The notes under the pieces are model-generated. The model worked only from the letters and a program-made list of their open reading frames with translations, made no database searches and had not been told where the DNA came from. The translations under genes were made by a program, and so were the position numbers. A stretch of 64,000 nucleotides of DNA from Flavivirga jejuensis (GTDB lineage Bacteria > Bacteroidota > Bacteroidia > Flavobacteriales > Flavobacteriaceae): NCBI RefSeq assembly GCF_030540765.1, contig NZ_JAUOEL010000003.1, positions 558,001-622,000 of the forward strand, in the 5' to 3' direction. Positions 25,398 through 33,712 of this stretch are shown one piece after another. How positions within the stretch are numbered: position 1 is the stretch's first letter; every line of letters begins with the position of its first letter.

Positions 25398-25835
25398 ATG
25401 CAAACACTAAGATACTATTCAACAATAACATTATTGCTGCTATTCTTTAGCTGTAATGTTAAACCACAAGCCATTGATTACGGAAATGACAGTTGTCATT
25501 TTTGTAAAATGACTATTGTAGACAAGGTTCATGCGGCCGAAATTGTTACAAAAAAAGGCAAGACCTATAAATTTGATGCTACAGAATGCATGATCAATTT
25601 CATAAAAGAATTTGACACATCAAAAATTCAACTTTACTTATCGAACAATTATAAAGAACCAGAAGTTTTAATAGACGCCACACAAGCAACATTCTTAATA
25701 AGTAAAAACATTCCGAGTCCTATGGGTGCATTCCTATCAGCTTTCAAATCTCAAGAAGACGCTAAAAAAACTCAGGAAGAAAAAGGTGGAATATTATATA
25801 ATTGGGAAGCATTATTAGCACATTTAAAAGGCTAA
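25398..25835 (+). CDS. nosL: NosL copper-chaperone lipoprotein
   Basis: The 145-residue lipoprotein (LLLLFFSCNV) has the NosL metal site C-x2-C-x-M (SCHFCKMTI) and the conserved FDATECMINF and PSPMGAFLSAF segments. NosL delivers Cu(I) for assembly of the CuZ centre of NosZ. It is 4 bp from nosD. Confidence 0.93.
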   Translation: MQTLRYYSTITLLLLFFSCNVKPQAIDYGNDSCHFCKMTIVDKVHAAEIVTKKGKTYKFDATECMINFIKEFDTSKIQLYLSNNYKEPEVLIDATQATFLISKNIPSPMGAFLSAFKSQEDAKKTQEEKGGILYNWEALLAHLKG

Positions 25836-25839
25836 TCTT

Positions 25840-27075
25840 ATGAAAAACACATTGCTTTTTTTCGCTGCCATTTTAATGGTCTACCCTATATATGCTCAAA
25901 ATATTGAAGTTTGTAACACATGCGTTGTTTCAACTTTAAAAAAGGCCATTTCAATTGCCAAAGATTTTGACACTATTCGGATAAAAAAAGGCACTTACAA
26001 AGAGCACAATATTTTGGTTGACAAACCTTTAAGCATTATTGGTGAAAATTACCCAGTAATCGACGGTGAGCTAAAAGGTGAAATTATAACGATTGTTTCC
26101 GATAATGTAACCGTAGATGGCTTATTTATTATAAATGTAGGCACTAGTTATACCGAAGACTATGCTGCCATTCGGGTAAGAAGAAGTAAGGATTTTGTAA
26201 TTCAAAATTTAGTTTTAGAAAAGCTGTTTTTTGGAATTTATATAGAAAAATCACGAGACGGAAAAGTGTTTCATAACAAGATTATTGGAGACGCTATTCA
26301 AGAATATAATTCTGGAAATGGGATTCAATTATGGTATAGTAAAAATATTGAAATTGAACACAATTATGTACAACATGTACGTGATGGTATTTATTTAGAA
26401 TTCTCTGATGATTGTTTAATTAAGAATAATGTTAGCGCAGAGAACCTACGTTATGGCTTACATTTTATGTTTTCTAACAACGATATCTATCAGGATAATA
26501 CGTTTGAAAAAAACGGTGCTGGTGTAGCCGTTATGTTTTCGAAAAAAATAAAGATGTTAAATAACACTTTTAAAGAAAACTGGGGAACAGCATCTTACGG
26601 TATGCTTTTAAAAGAAATAAATGATGCTGAAATTATAGGAAATACTTTTGAAGAAAACACCATAGGTATTAACATAGAAGGTTCCAACCGCATCATCTAT
26701 AAAAACAATAATTTTATCAATAACGGATGGGCTATTAAAGTCCGTGGCGCCTGCTATACTAACAGTTTTACAGAAAATAACTTTCTCTACAACTCTTTTG
26801 ATATTTCATATAACAGTAAGATAAATGATAATGTTTTTAATAAAAATTACTGGACTAGCTATACTGGTTACGATCTGGATAAAAATGGTATTGGTGATGT
26901 GCCATACAGACCCGTAAAGTTGTTTTCATACATTGTAAACAGAACACCAGAAACCATTATTCTGTTACGCAGTTTATTTATTGATATTATTGATTTTTCC
27001 GAAAAAGTCTCACCAGTTTTCACACCCGACAACTTACTAGACAAAAACCCATTAACAAAGAGGATAACATGGTAA
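25840..27075 (+). CDS. nosD: NosD periplasmic beta-helix copper-maturation protein
   Basis: The 411-residue protein has a signal peptide (LLFFAAILMVYPIYAQ) and a right-handed beta-helix of the CASH/NosD type with many N-rich rungs (NGIQLWYSKNIEIEHNYVQ; NTFEENTIGINIEGS). The conserved end is NYWTSYTGYDLDKNGIGDVPYRP. It works with the NosFY transporter in CuZ assembly. Its last 7 bp overlap nosF. Confidence 0.94.
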   Translation: MKNTLLFFAAILMVYPIYAQNIEVCNTCVVSTLKKAISIAKDFDTIRIKKGTYKEHNILVDKPLSIIGENYPVIDGELKGEIITIVSDNVTVDGLFIINVGTSYTEDYAAIRVRRSKDFVIQNLVLEKLFFGIYIEKSRDGKVFHNKIIGDAIQEYNSGNGIQLWYSKNIEIEHNYVQHVRDGIYLEFSDDCLIKNNVSAENLRYGLHFMFSNNDIYQDNTFEKNGAGVAVMFSKKIKMLNNTFKENWGTASYGMLLKEINDAEIIGNTFEENTIGINIEGSNRIIYKNNNFINNGWAIKVRGACYTNSFTENNFLYNSFDISYNSKINDNVFNKNYWTSYTGYDLDKNGIGDVPYRPVKLFSYIVNRTPETIILLRSLFIDIIDFSEKVSPVFTPDNLLDKNPLTKRITW

Positions 27076-27776
27076 GCATTGAAAATTTACATAAAAAATT
27101 TAATAAAAATGTTGTGCTAAACGGCGTTGACTTAAACATTAAAGAAGGGGGGATTTTTGCTATTCTTGGACCAAACGGATCGGGAAAAACAACACTTATT
27201 AAATCTATTCTGGGTATGGTTATTCCAAATAAAGGGACTATTAATGTGCTTGGGAAAAACATTAAAAACAGTTCCAGTTACAGACATAAAATTGACTACT
27301 TACCGCAGATTGCAAATTTTCCTAGCAACTTAAAAGTTAAAGAACTTATTAAGATGATAAAAGATTTACGAGGCCATACCAATGAAGACCAACGTTTAAT
27401 CGAACGCTTTACGCTAGAGCCCTTTTTAGATAAAAAACTAGGCAATCTTTCTGGTGGAACTAAACAAAAAGTAAATTTGGTTTTAACCTTTATGTTTGAT
27501 AGCCCTCTAATTATTTTAGACGAACCTACTACAGGCTTAGACCCTATTTCGCTCATCCGATTAAAAGCGTTAATCCAAACAGAAAAAACAAAAGGAAAAA
27601 CCATTCTAATCACCTCTCATATTATGAGTTTTGTTGAAGAGGTTTCAGATGAAATTGTATTTCTTTTAGAAGGACAGATTTACTTTAAAGGTTCTATTTC
27701 AGAATTAAAAAACAAAACCAATCAACCAGATTTTGAACACGCCATCGCATCCATTTTAATAGAAAATCATGCTTAA
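27069..27776 (+). CDS. nosF: NosF ABC transporter ATP-binding protein
   Basis: The 235-residue ATPase has Walker A GPNGSGKT near residue 34, the signature LSGGTKQKV near 133, Walker B PLIILDEPTTGLDP near 150 and the switch His (ITSHIMS). With NosY it forms the exporter serving NosD in the copper-sulfur centre assembly. It overlaps nosD by 7 bp and nosY by 8 bp. Confidence 0.95.
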   Translation: MVSIENLHKKFNKNVVLNGVDLNIKEGGIFAILGPNGSGKTTLIKSILGMVIPNKGTINVLGKNIKNSSSYRHKIDYLPQIANFPSNLKVKELIKMIKDLRGHTNEDQRLIERFTLEPFLDKKLGNLSGGTKQKVNLVLTFMFDSPLIILDEPTTGLDPISLIRLKALIQTEKTKGKTILITSHIMSFVEEVSDEIVFLLEGQIYFKGSISELKNKTNQPDFEHAIASILIENHA

Positions 27777-28551
27777 AATACTAAGATATAGTTTTTTCGA
27801 TTTAATGCGTAGCCGTTGGAGTTATGTCTATTTTGCTTTCTACTTATTATTAGGAATCGTTTTACTATTTCTTAATAACGATTTATCAAAAGCAGTCATT
27901 ACATTAATGAATGTCATTATCGTGCTAGTCCCTCTCATAGGAACCATTTTTGGTGTGATGTATTATTATAATTCCAAAGAATTTACAGAACTATTATTAG
28001 CACAACCCTTAAAACGCTCGTCCATATTTCTAGGACAATACTTAGGCGTCGCCATCTCTTTATCCATGAGTTTAATTTTTGGCTTAGGCATCCCATTTAT
28101 TGCGTATGGTTTATTCAAATCGAATGCCATTTGGGATTTCTCGTTACTACTTATTACAGGAACATTTTTAACGCTCATTTTTACAGCATTGGCTTTTAAT
28201 ATCGCACTCACCAACGAAAATAAGATTAAAGGTTTCGGATATGCCATATTACTTTGGCTGTTTTTAGCCATTATTTACGACGGCTTGTTTTTAATGTCTT
28301 TGGTATTGTTTGAAGATTACCCATTAGACAAACTATCTTTAGTTGGCACCATGCTAAACCCCATAGATTTATCCCGAACACTCATTTTGTTAAAATTGGA
28401 TATTTCAGCATTGTTAGGATATACTGGAGCTGTCTTTAAAAAATTCTTTGGAACCAATTTCGGACTCATTATATCTTTTATAATGCTAAGCATTTGGGTT
28501 GTTTTACCTGTATTGCGAATTGTAATAAAATCGAAAAAGAAAGACTTTTAG
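27769..28551 (+). CDS. nosY: NosY ABC transporter permease
   Basis: The 260-residue membrane protein has six hydrophobic helices. It shows the NosY/ABC-2 type signatures FDLMRSRWSYVY near the start, YYYNSKEFTELLLAQPLKRS near 65 and MLNPIDLSRTLILLKLD near 195. It forms the membrane half of the NosFY transporter. It ends the nos operon. Confidence 0.92.
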   Translation: MLKILRYSFFDLMRSRWSYVYFAFYLLLGIVLLFLNNDLSKAVITLMNVIIVLVPLIGTIFGVMYYYNSKEFTELLLAQPLKRSSIFLGQYLGVAISLSMSLIFGLGIPFIAYGLFKSNAIWDFSLLLITGTFLTLIFTALAFNIALTNENKIKGFGYAILLWLFLAIIYDGLFLMSLVLFEDYPLDKLSLVGTMLNPIDLSRTLILLKLDISALLGYTGAVFKKFFGTNFGLIISFIMLSIWVVLPVLRIVIKSKKKDF

Positions 28552-28684
28552 TTAAACTAAAAATTACATGTAACCATTAAAAGGCAATAAATATAAACAC
28601 GCAAAATTTATGTCTGCCTTTTATAGTATTAGTATTCTTTTTTAAATATATCTATTTATTATCTATACATTAACATTTGTCACA

Positions 28685-29881
28685 TCAAACCACAATAACT
28701 TGTTTCGTTCTAATAATATTAATTATAATAAAAACAATTCCGATAGGTAATAACAAACTAAATAGAAACAATAGCAGGTAATAGTTTGGTAATAACCCTA
28801 GTTTGAAATAAAACATGAACCCTTGAATACCTAAGATTAATTCGGTAAAAATAAAACCGAAAATAAAAATGAAGACCCCTGCATTTAAAATTCTGTTGAA
28901 GGTTACCAATCGACTTTGTAATATGTAGGCAAACAAAAACCCAGAAATAGCACCCAACATGACTAAATGGATAAATCCAATTATAAAATTGCGATGCTGA
29001 TAAACTCCAGTTGAAAATTCAGGGAATAGCGATAATAAACCTAAAACTGTTTTTAATACAAAAAAAGATATCGCAAAACCAAGTGTGACATTTATAAGTT
29101 TTGGTTGCTTCTTAAAAACGCCTTGTAGTTTTGGATGTATCAGTTTAAAAAAGAAAAACAACATCACTATTTGAAGAAACACCCCAATACCATTAATATA
29201 TAACAACACATCATGAGGTGCAAACCATTGTACTGGCAAAGCTAAAGTTAAGATTGTTGAAGCTATCAATACCCAAAAAAAATATTGAAATTGCTTAGAA
29301 TTCTGAATATGTAATACATGAAAAAGTATAGCAAAAACGGCTATTAAAAACCAACCATTAAACTGAAAATGTAAAAAGAATTGTATTGCGATTTGATAAA
29401 ATGCTGAAGCCTGACCAAGTATTGATACAGCAGGACCTAAACACCAAACGCCAACGGTAGACAAGAGCATAAACAAAAGAGAAGCTCGTAGTAAATAACG
29501 GGTTACTAACGAATCGGCTTTTTGATGTTTCCAGATAAGGTAAACAAAATAATAACTACAGAATATATGCAATGTAGAAAATGATATAGAAACAACGGCA
29601 TAACCTTGCAAAGGAAAACTTAGCATCATACCAACAACAGCAAATTCTGTAACCCAAAATAAACGATTGTATATAGCCCTTTTTTCAGGAACAAAATAAT
29701 GTACAAAAAGGGTAAACAACATAAGGTAAACCCAACCCAACATGGCCACATGAGAGTGCGCATGTGTTAAAAACCTATAATTAAAAGATATTGAGTTAAT
29801 ATGCGTATATCTTAATACCAACCCCATTAGAGCAGCTATCAGGAAATTAATTAAACATGTAATTACAAGTTTTTTTGGCAT
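28685..29881 (-). CDS. Heme-copper-oxidase-like membrane protein beside the nos cluster
   Basis: The 398-residue protein has about twelve membrane helices. His residues sit inside helices in HAHSHVAMLGW (near 38) and FFLHFQFNGWF (near 168), and others lie in MYVYQHRN-like and IHLVMLG contexts. This resembles subunit I of the cbb3/NorB group without its full length (usually 450 or more). It may bind heme and act in NO or N2O metabolism, as its neighbours suggest, but catalytic ligands cannot be assigned with certainty. It is convergent with nosY and follows the RIC and Rrf2 genes on the minus strand. Confidence 0.65.
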   Translation of the reverse strand: MPKKLVITCLINFLIAALMGLVLRYTHINSISFNYRFLTHAHSHVAMLGWVYLMLFTLFVHYFVPEKRAIYNRLFWVTEFAVVGMMLSFPLQGYAVVSISFSTLHIFCSYYFVYLIWKHQKADSLVTRYLLRASLLFMLLSTVGVWCLGPAVSILGQASAFYQIAIQFFLHFQFNGWFLIAVFAILFHVLHIQNSKQFQYFFWVLIASTILTLALPVQWFAPHDVLLYINGIGVFLQIVMLFFFFKLIHPKLQGVFKKQPKLINVTLGFAISFFVLKTVLGLLSLFPEFSTGVYQHRNFIIGFIHLVMLGAISGFLFAYILQSRLVTFNRILNAGVFIFIFGFIFTELILGIQGFMFYFKLGLLPNYYLLLFLFSLLLPIGIVFIIINIIRTKQVIVV

Positions 29882-30382
29882 AAAATTTATTTCTCTTATT
29901 TAAAAGATAAGTTCGGTTTAAATAAACAAATTTAACCTATTAATTGGTTTGTTTTATCATTCCTTCCTTTCGTCTTCGCTCAAGATAAACTATGGCGGGC
30001 ATCCACTTAGAAAGTACTAAGTTAGACATCTAAGATACCACATCATCCAGAGGCATTCCGACAATTGTCGGAGTCGAAGAATCTCACTTTACTTTATCAA
30101 ACAAAAACTAAAAATCCATATAACTACTACATTTATATACTTATTGGTAAATAAAAATAATTTCCAGATTCTTCAGTCGTACCCCCCCTGTCTGCCGATT
30201 CTTAGGTAGGCTTCTGGATGATGGCAACTCCATTTTTGCTCAAAAGGTTCGTGTTCATCCTATGTTTGCAAAAGGTTTGTTCATTCAGAAGGAGGTACGA
30301 CTGAAGAATCTATAGAAATTAATTATAAAGATTCTTCGCTGCGCTCTGAACAAACGATTACAAATTAATTTAGAACTCACTA
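29882..30382. other. 501-bp non-coding region of broken repeats
   Basis: No gene is seen. It contains a CCGACAATTGTCGG palindrome (near 30059) and a TCGAAGAATCTCAC fragment. An inverted repeat AGATTCTTCAGTCGTACC follows (30166-30183) with its complement at 30294-30311, then another AAGATTCTTCGCTGCGCTC fragment. These look like flavobacterial short dispersed repeats that have inserted into one another. Confidence 0.55.
30166..30311. repeat. Inverted-repeat element, 146 bp
   Basis: Perfect 18-bp arms (AGATTCTTCAGTCGTACC and its complement) flank 110 bp with no frame. It is in the repeat-rich gap between the heme-copper-like gene and the RIC gene. It could be a small MITE or a REP pair. Confidence 0.5.
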
Positions 30383-31114
30383 TTAACCAAACTGTTTCTC
30401 TAATTTAATGGCCTCTGGAAATAAAATATTATTCTCCAAATGAATGTGCAAATGCAAATCTTTTTCAAATTCCTCTAACATGGCATAAGTAACCCTAAAA
30501 GTATTACAAGCATCTGCAGGCGGGTTGTAGTTGTTTGTTAATTCTGCAATTTCTCTAAAACGTACTCCTTCATTATCATGCTCTTCCTTCATCATGGTTA
30601 TTGGATTCTCTACGGTTCTAAAATGAGGCGCTTGTATTCCTGATTGGCTAATAGTTGCATGAATCATTTTTTTAATAAATGGAAACAGAATTAATTCTTC
30701 CTTTTTCATATGTGCAGCCAACTCGCCTGCAGACGCTTTAAAGTGTTCATTGATTTTAATTAATTCAGGATGTCTTTCTCCATGAACTTTACAAAGCTTG
30801 TCCAAAAACTGAAGTAACACAGGCACTTTCTCTGCAACATAGCGATGGTGTTTTTTTTCAATATAATCAACCAACAAATCTAATGGCCATGATTTATAAT
30901 CTATGTTCTGCTCCGTAGTAGCACTTAAAACCTTCTGAAGTTTATCTAATAGTTCAGATGTGTTTATACCATTTTTATCGCACACCTCTTCCACTGTTCT
31001 ATGTCCGCGACAACAAAAATCGATACCATAGTTACTAAAAATTGCAGCCGTTCTAAAATCTTCGGCAACAAATTGTCCGATTTGTTTTTGTGAATCTTTA
31101 AGTATTGTTTCCAT
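30383..31114 (-). CDS. ric: RIC-type di-iron protein for repair of Fe-S clusters
   Basis: The 243-residue protein has the ScdA N-terminal domain (FRTAAIFSNYGIDFCCRGHRTVEEVC, Cys pair near 34). A hemerythrin-like four-helix domain follows, with di-iron ligands in KKHHRYVAEKVP, HMKKEELILFP, KEEHDNEG and HLHIHLENNILFPEA. The YtfE/ScdA/RIC family repairs Fe-S centres damaged by nitric oxide. It is 50 bp after a second Rrf2 gene, which fits NO-responsive control. Confidence 0.92.
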   Translation of the reverse strand: METILKDSQKQIGQFVAEDFRTAAIFSNYGIDFCCRGHRTVEEVCDKNGINTSELLDKLQKVLSATTEQNIDYKSWPLDLLVDYIEKKHHRYVAEKVPVLLQFLDKLCKVHGERHPELIKINEHFKASAGELAAHMKKEELILFPFIKKMIHATISQSGIQAPHFRTVENPITMMKEEHDNEGVRFREIAELTNNYNPPADACNTFRVTYAMLEEFEKDLHLHIHLENNILFPEAIKLEKQFG

Positions 31115-31164
31115 AATAATTATTTTAATTCGGATAATTTTATCCTATTTTTAGTTAATTTTTT

Positions 31165-31599
31165 TTACATTTTTAAAAATGATGCTCCCGACTTAATATT
31201 AAGAGCCAACTCCTCAAGATTCGTATTTTCTAACATAAACTTTAATTCTTCCCTAACAGACTTAAACTTATGGTGAACCGGGCATGGATGATCTTCATCA
31301 CAAGTATCAAGCCCTAACCCACAACCACTATAAATAGAATCACCATCAATAGCGTTTACTATATGTGATAATTTTATTGAAGATATTAACGTTTTTTCAA
31401 TTTCGAAACCACCATGAGCTCCTTTTATAGAATTGATAACATCATGCCTTACCAAATCCTGAAGAATCTTAGCAGTAAATGCCTCGGGGGAATTAATTTC
31501 TTTGGCTATACCTTTAAGGCTAACACGAACTCCCTTATAAGAACTAAGCGCAATAAAAATTGACGCTTTAATACCATATTCACAGGCTTTAGAAAACAT
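31165..31599 (-). CDS. Rrf2-family transcriptional regulator, second copy
   Basis: The 144-residue protein has the Rrf2 winged helix (SKACEYGIKASIFIALSS; SPEAFTAKILQDLVRHDVI; GAHGGFEI) and three Cys at about 94-107 (CGLGLDTCDEDHPC) with the same spacing as the copy at 20794. It is probably an Fe-S or NO sensor acting on the ric gene downstream, and perhaps on the nos genes. Confidence 0.87.
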   Translation of the reverse strand: MFSKACEYGIKASIFIALSSYKGVRVSLKGIAKEINSPEAFTAKILQDLVRHDVINSIKGAHGGFEIEKTLISSIKLSHIVNAIDGDSIYSGCGLGLDTCDEDHPCPVHHKFKSVREELKFMLENTNLEELALNIKSGASFLKM

Positions 31600-31656
31600 A
31601 ATTGATTATAATTTGATACAAAAATAAGTGATTTTTTTAATTAGGACAAGACTATC

Positions 31657-32007
31657 CTAATTAAAATTGTTTTTAAACCATACTTTTTGCCATTCGCGTT
31701 TAAGGATTAAAAAAGACACGGCTTCCGACAACTCTAATAGATCATCTCCATTTAAGGCTTTAACCTCTTTTTCGGGAACATCAATAATATAAAGCAGATT
31801 CAAATATTCGGTGAATTTTTCTTGAATTAACTTATAAACCGCTTCGTGGAGTATCAATTTCAAACTTGAAGGCAGCACTTCTTCATGAAAATCTAAATCG
31901 AGATTAGCTAAAAGAAAATCTTTATTAAGTTGAATAATTAATTTTTTATATAAACCTAATTGATTGGCTTCTTCAATTAGATTTTCGAAAGTAGTAGGTA
32001 ATTTCAT
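31657..32007 (-). CDS. Conserved hypothetical protein next to prenyl synthase
   Basis: I do not recognise a family. The 116-residue protein is helical and soluble, with no signal or membrane segment (PTTFENLIEEANQLGLYKKL ... AVYKLIQEKFTEYLNLLYIID). Its start codon shares its first base with the last base of the prenyl synthase stop, so the two are translationally coupled. Function unknown. Confidence 0.68.
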   Translation of the reverse strand: MKLPTTFENLIEEANQLGLYKKLIIQLNKDFLLANLDLDFHEEVLPSSLKLILHEAVYKLIQEKFTEYLNLLYIIDVPEKEVKALNGDDLLELSEAVSFLILKREWQKVWFKNNFN

Positions 32008-32981
32008 TAAACGTTTCTATTCATTAAGTCAGTACCAAAATCATATAAAAGTGTTTTTTTCTCTTCAGAAATATCTAAGGATTCTAAAACCAAAAAGGCT
32101 TTATTGGTATAATTTTTTATTTCTTCTTGAGTGACGTTTGATGCTCCAGAAGTATTAAAAATTTGCTTAGCTATACTAATTTTGGCATCATTATTCTTAG
32201 GGGTTGTATTAAATAAGTCCCTTAACTTGAGTTGATCTTCTTTACTAGAAAACTCCAAAGCTTTTAAGTATAAATAGGTCTTTTTGTTTTCAATAATATC
32301 ACCGCCAACCTGCTTTCCAAATGTTTCTGGATTCCCAAAAGCATCCAAATAATCGTCTTGTAACTGGAAGGCAACACCTAAATGTCGTCCAAATTCATAA
32401 ATACTATTTTGATCAGCCTCAGATGCATTAGCAACAATAGCTCCCATTTTCATAGCTGCTCCCACCAAAACAGCAGTTTTGTATTCAATCATTTTTAAAT
32501 ACTCTGGGATAGTAACATCGTTTCTGGTTTCAAAATCAACATCATATTGCTGACCTTCACAAACCTCTATCGCCGTTTTGCTAAACAATCTTGCTAAAGC
32601 TTGAAACGTATTGGCTTCATAATTTTCGAATAATTGATACGCCATAATCAACATAGCATCTCCAGAAAGAATCCCTCTATTAATGTCCCATTTTTCGTGT
32701 ACAGTTTCCTGTCCGCGGCGCAAAGGAGCATCATCCATAATATCGTCATGAACCAACGAGAAATTATGAAAAACTTCAATACTTAATGCAGCATCTAAAG
32801 CTTTCTTATAATCGCTATTAAAAATCTCGGCAGTCATTAAAGTTAAAACGGGGCGCAACCTTTTACCCCCCAAGCCTAAGATATATTGAATAGGGATATA
32901 TAGATTTTCAGGTTCCTTAATAGTGGCATATTCTTCTAAATATGCAACAAACTCTTCTTGATATTTCTCTATTGATAGCAT
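32007..32981 (-). CDS. Polyprenyl synthetase family protein
   Basis: The 324-residue trans-prenyltransferase makes isoprenoid diphosphates for quinones or lipids. It has the first Asp-rich motif DDIMDDAPLRRG near residue 84, GDAMLIMAYQ, and the second motif FQLQDDYLDAFG near 209, plus GGKRLRP near residue 35. The residues before the first motif (FHNFSLVH) include bulky aromatics, but chain length cannot be set from sequence alone. dxs at 52.5 kb supplies the same pathway. Confidence 0.93.
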   Translation of the reverse strand: MLSIEKYQEEFVAYLEEYATIKEPENLYIPIQYILGLGGKRLRPVLTLMTAEIFNSDYKKALDAALSIEVFHNFSLVHDDIMDDAPLRRGQETVHEKWDINRGILSGDAMLIMAYQLFENYEANTFQALARLFSKTAIEVCEGQQYDVDFETRNDVTIPEYLKMIEYKTAVLVGAAMKMGAIVANASEADQNSIYEFGRHLGVAFQLQDDYLDAFGNPETFGKQVGGDIIENKKTYLYLKALEFSSKEDQLKLRDLFNTTPKNNDAKISIAKQIFNTSGASNVTQEEIKNYTNKAFLVLESLDISEEKKTLLYDFGTDLMNRNV

Positions 32982-33088
32982 TTAGCAAAAATAAAGGAAT
33001 TCATCACATTTAAAAGCCTAATACAAATGATATGTTAAATAATTATTAAAACTACAGAAACTTTTTAGGTTTCTAAAGTTTCCTTCAC

Positions 33089-33096
33089 TAGTTTTG
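33089..33096 (+). promoter_or_regulatory. Bacteroidota -7 box (TAGTTTTG) of the efflux operon
   Basis: An exact TAnnTTTG match ends 9 bp before the ATG of the TetR gene. The start site would fall just before the ATG, giving a very short leader. It also excludes the TTG at 33094 as start codon. Confidence 0.5.
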
Positions 33097-33105
33097 TGCC
33101 TGATT

Positions 33106-33711
33106 ATGAGAGACAAAATATTATTAGGCGCAACAGATTTATTCTTAAACTATGGTTTTAAGAGTGTTACCATGGATGATATTGCTAACAACCTGGGCAT
33201 ATCTAAAAAAACTATTTACCAGCACTTCGACAATAAAATTAAGTTAGTCGAAGCCTGTTCTACATGCTTGTTCGATTTTATATCACAAGGTATAGACAAC
33301 ATTTGTTCTTTAGGAAAAAACCCTATTGAAGAAACTTTTAGTATTAAACAATTCGTGATGGAACATTTAAAAGATGAAAAATCCTCACCCCAATACCAAT
33401 TACAAAAATATTACCCAAACATATTTAATACTTTAAAAAACAAACAATTCGAGATCATGCAAACATGTGTTATTGATAACCTTAACCGAGGCATCGATCT
33501 TGGGCTTTATAGAAAATCGATACATGTTGAGTTTATTTCAAGAATTTATTTCTCACTCATATTAGCAATAAAAGACAAAGAGTTATTTCCCAATAAAGAC
33601 TTCACCATGCCAATGCTTATGGAAAACTATTTAGAATATCATTTAAGAGGCATATGTACTCCTAAAGGATTAGAATATTTAAACAAATTTATAACATCAA
33701 ATCAATCATGA
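33106..33711 (+). CDS. TetR/AcrR-family transcriptional regulator
   Basis: The start at the ATG 33106 is preferred over a TTG at 33094 that lies inside a -7 promoter box. The 201-residue protein has a typical TetR helix-turn-helix (ATDLFLNYGFKSVTMDDIANNLGISKKTIYQHF, residues 8-40) and a helical ligand domain. It precedes tolC, adaptor and RND genes by 1 bp, so it is the likely local repressor. Confidence 0.9.
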   Translation: MRDKILLGATDLFLNYGFKSVTMDDIANNLGISKKTIYQHFDNKIKLVEACSTCLFDFISQGIDNICSLGKNPIEETFSIKQFVMEHLKDEKSSPQYQLQKYYPNIFNTLKNKQFEIMQTCVIDNLNRGIDLGLYRKSIHVEFISRIYFSLILAIKDKELFPNKDFTMPMLMENYLEYHLRGICTPKGLEYLNKFITSNQS

Positions 33712-33712
33712 A

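Noticed and set aside
33094-33105. TTG start for the TetR gene
   Set aside because: It overlaps the exact TAnnTTTG box; the ATG 12 bp downstream is a better start.
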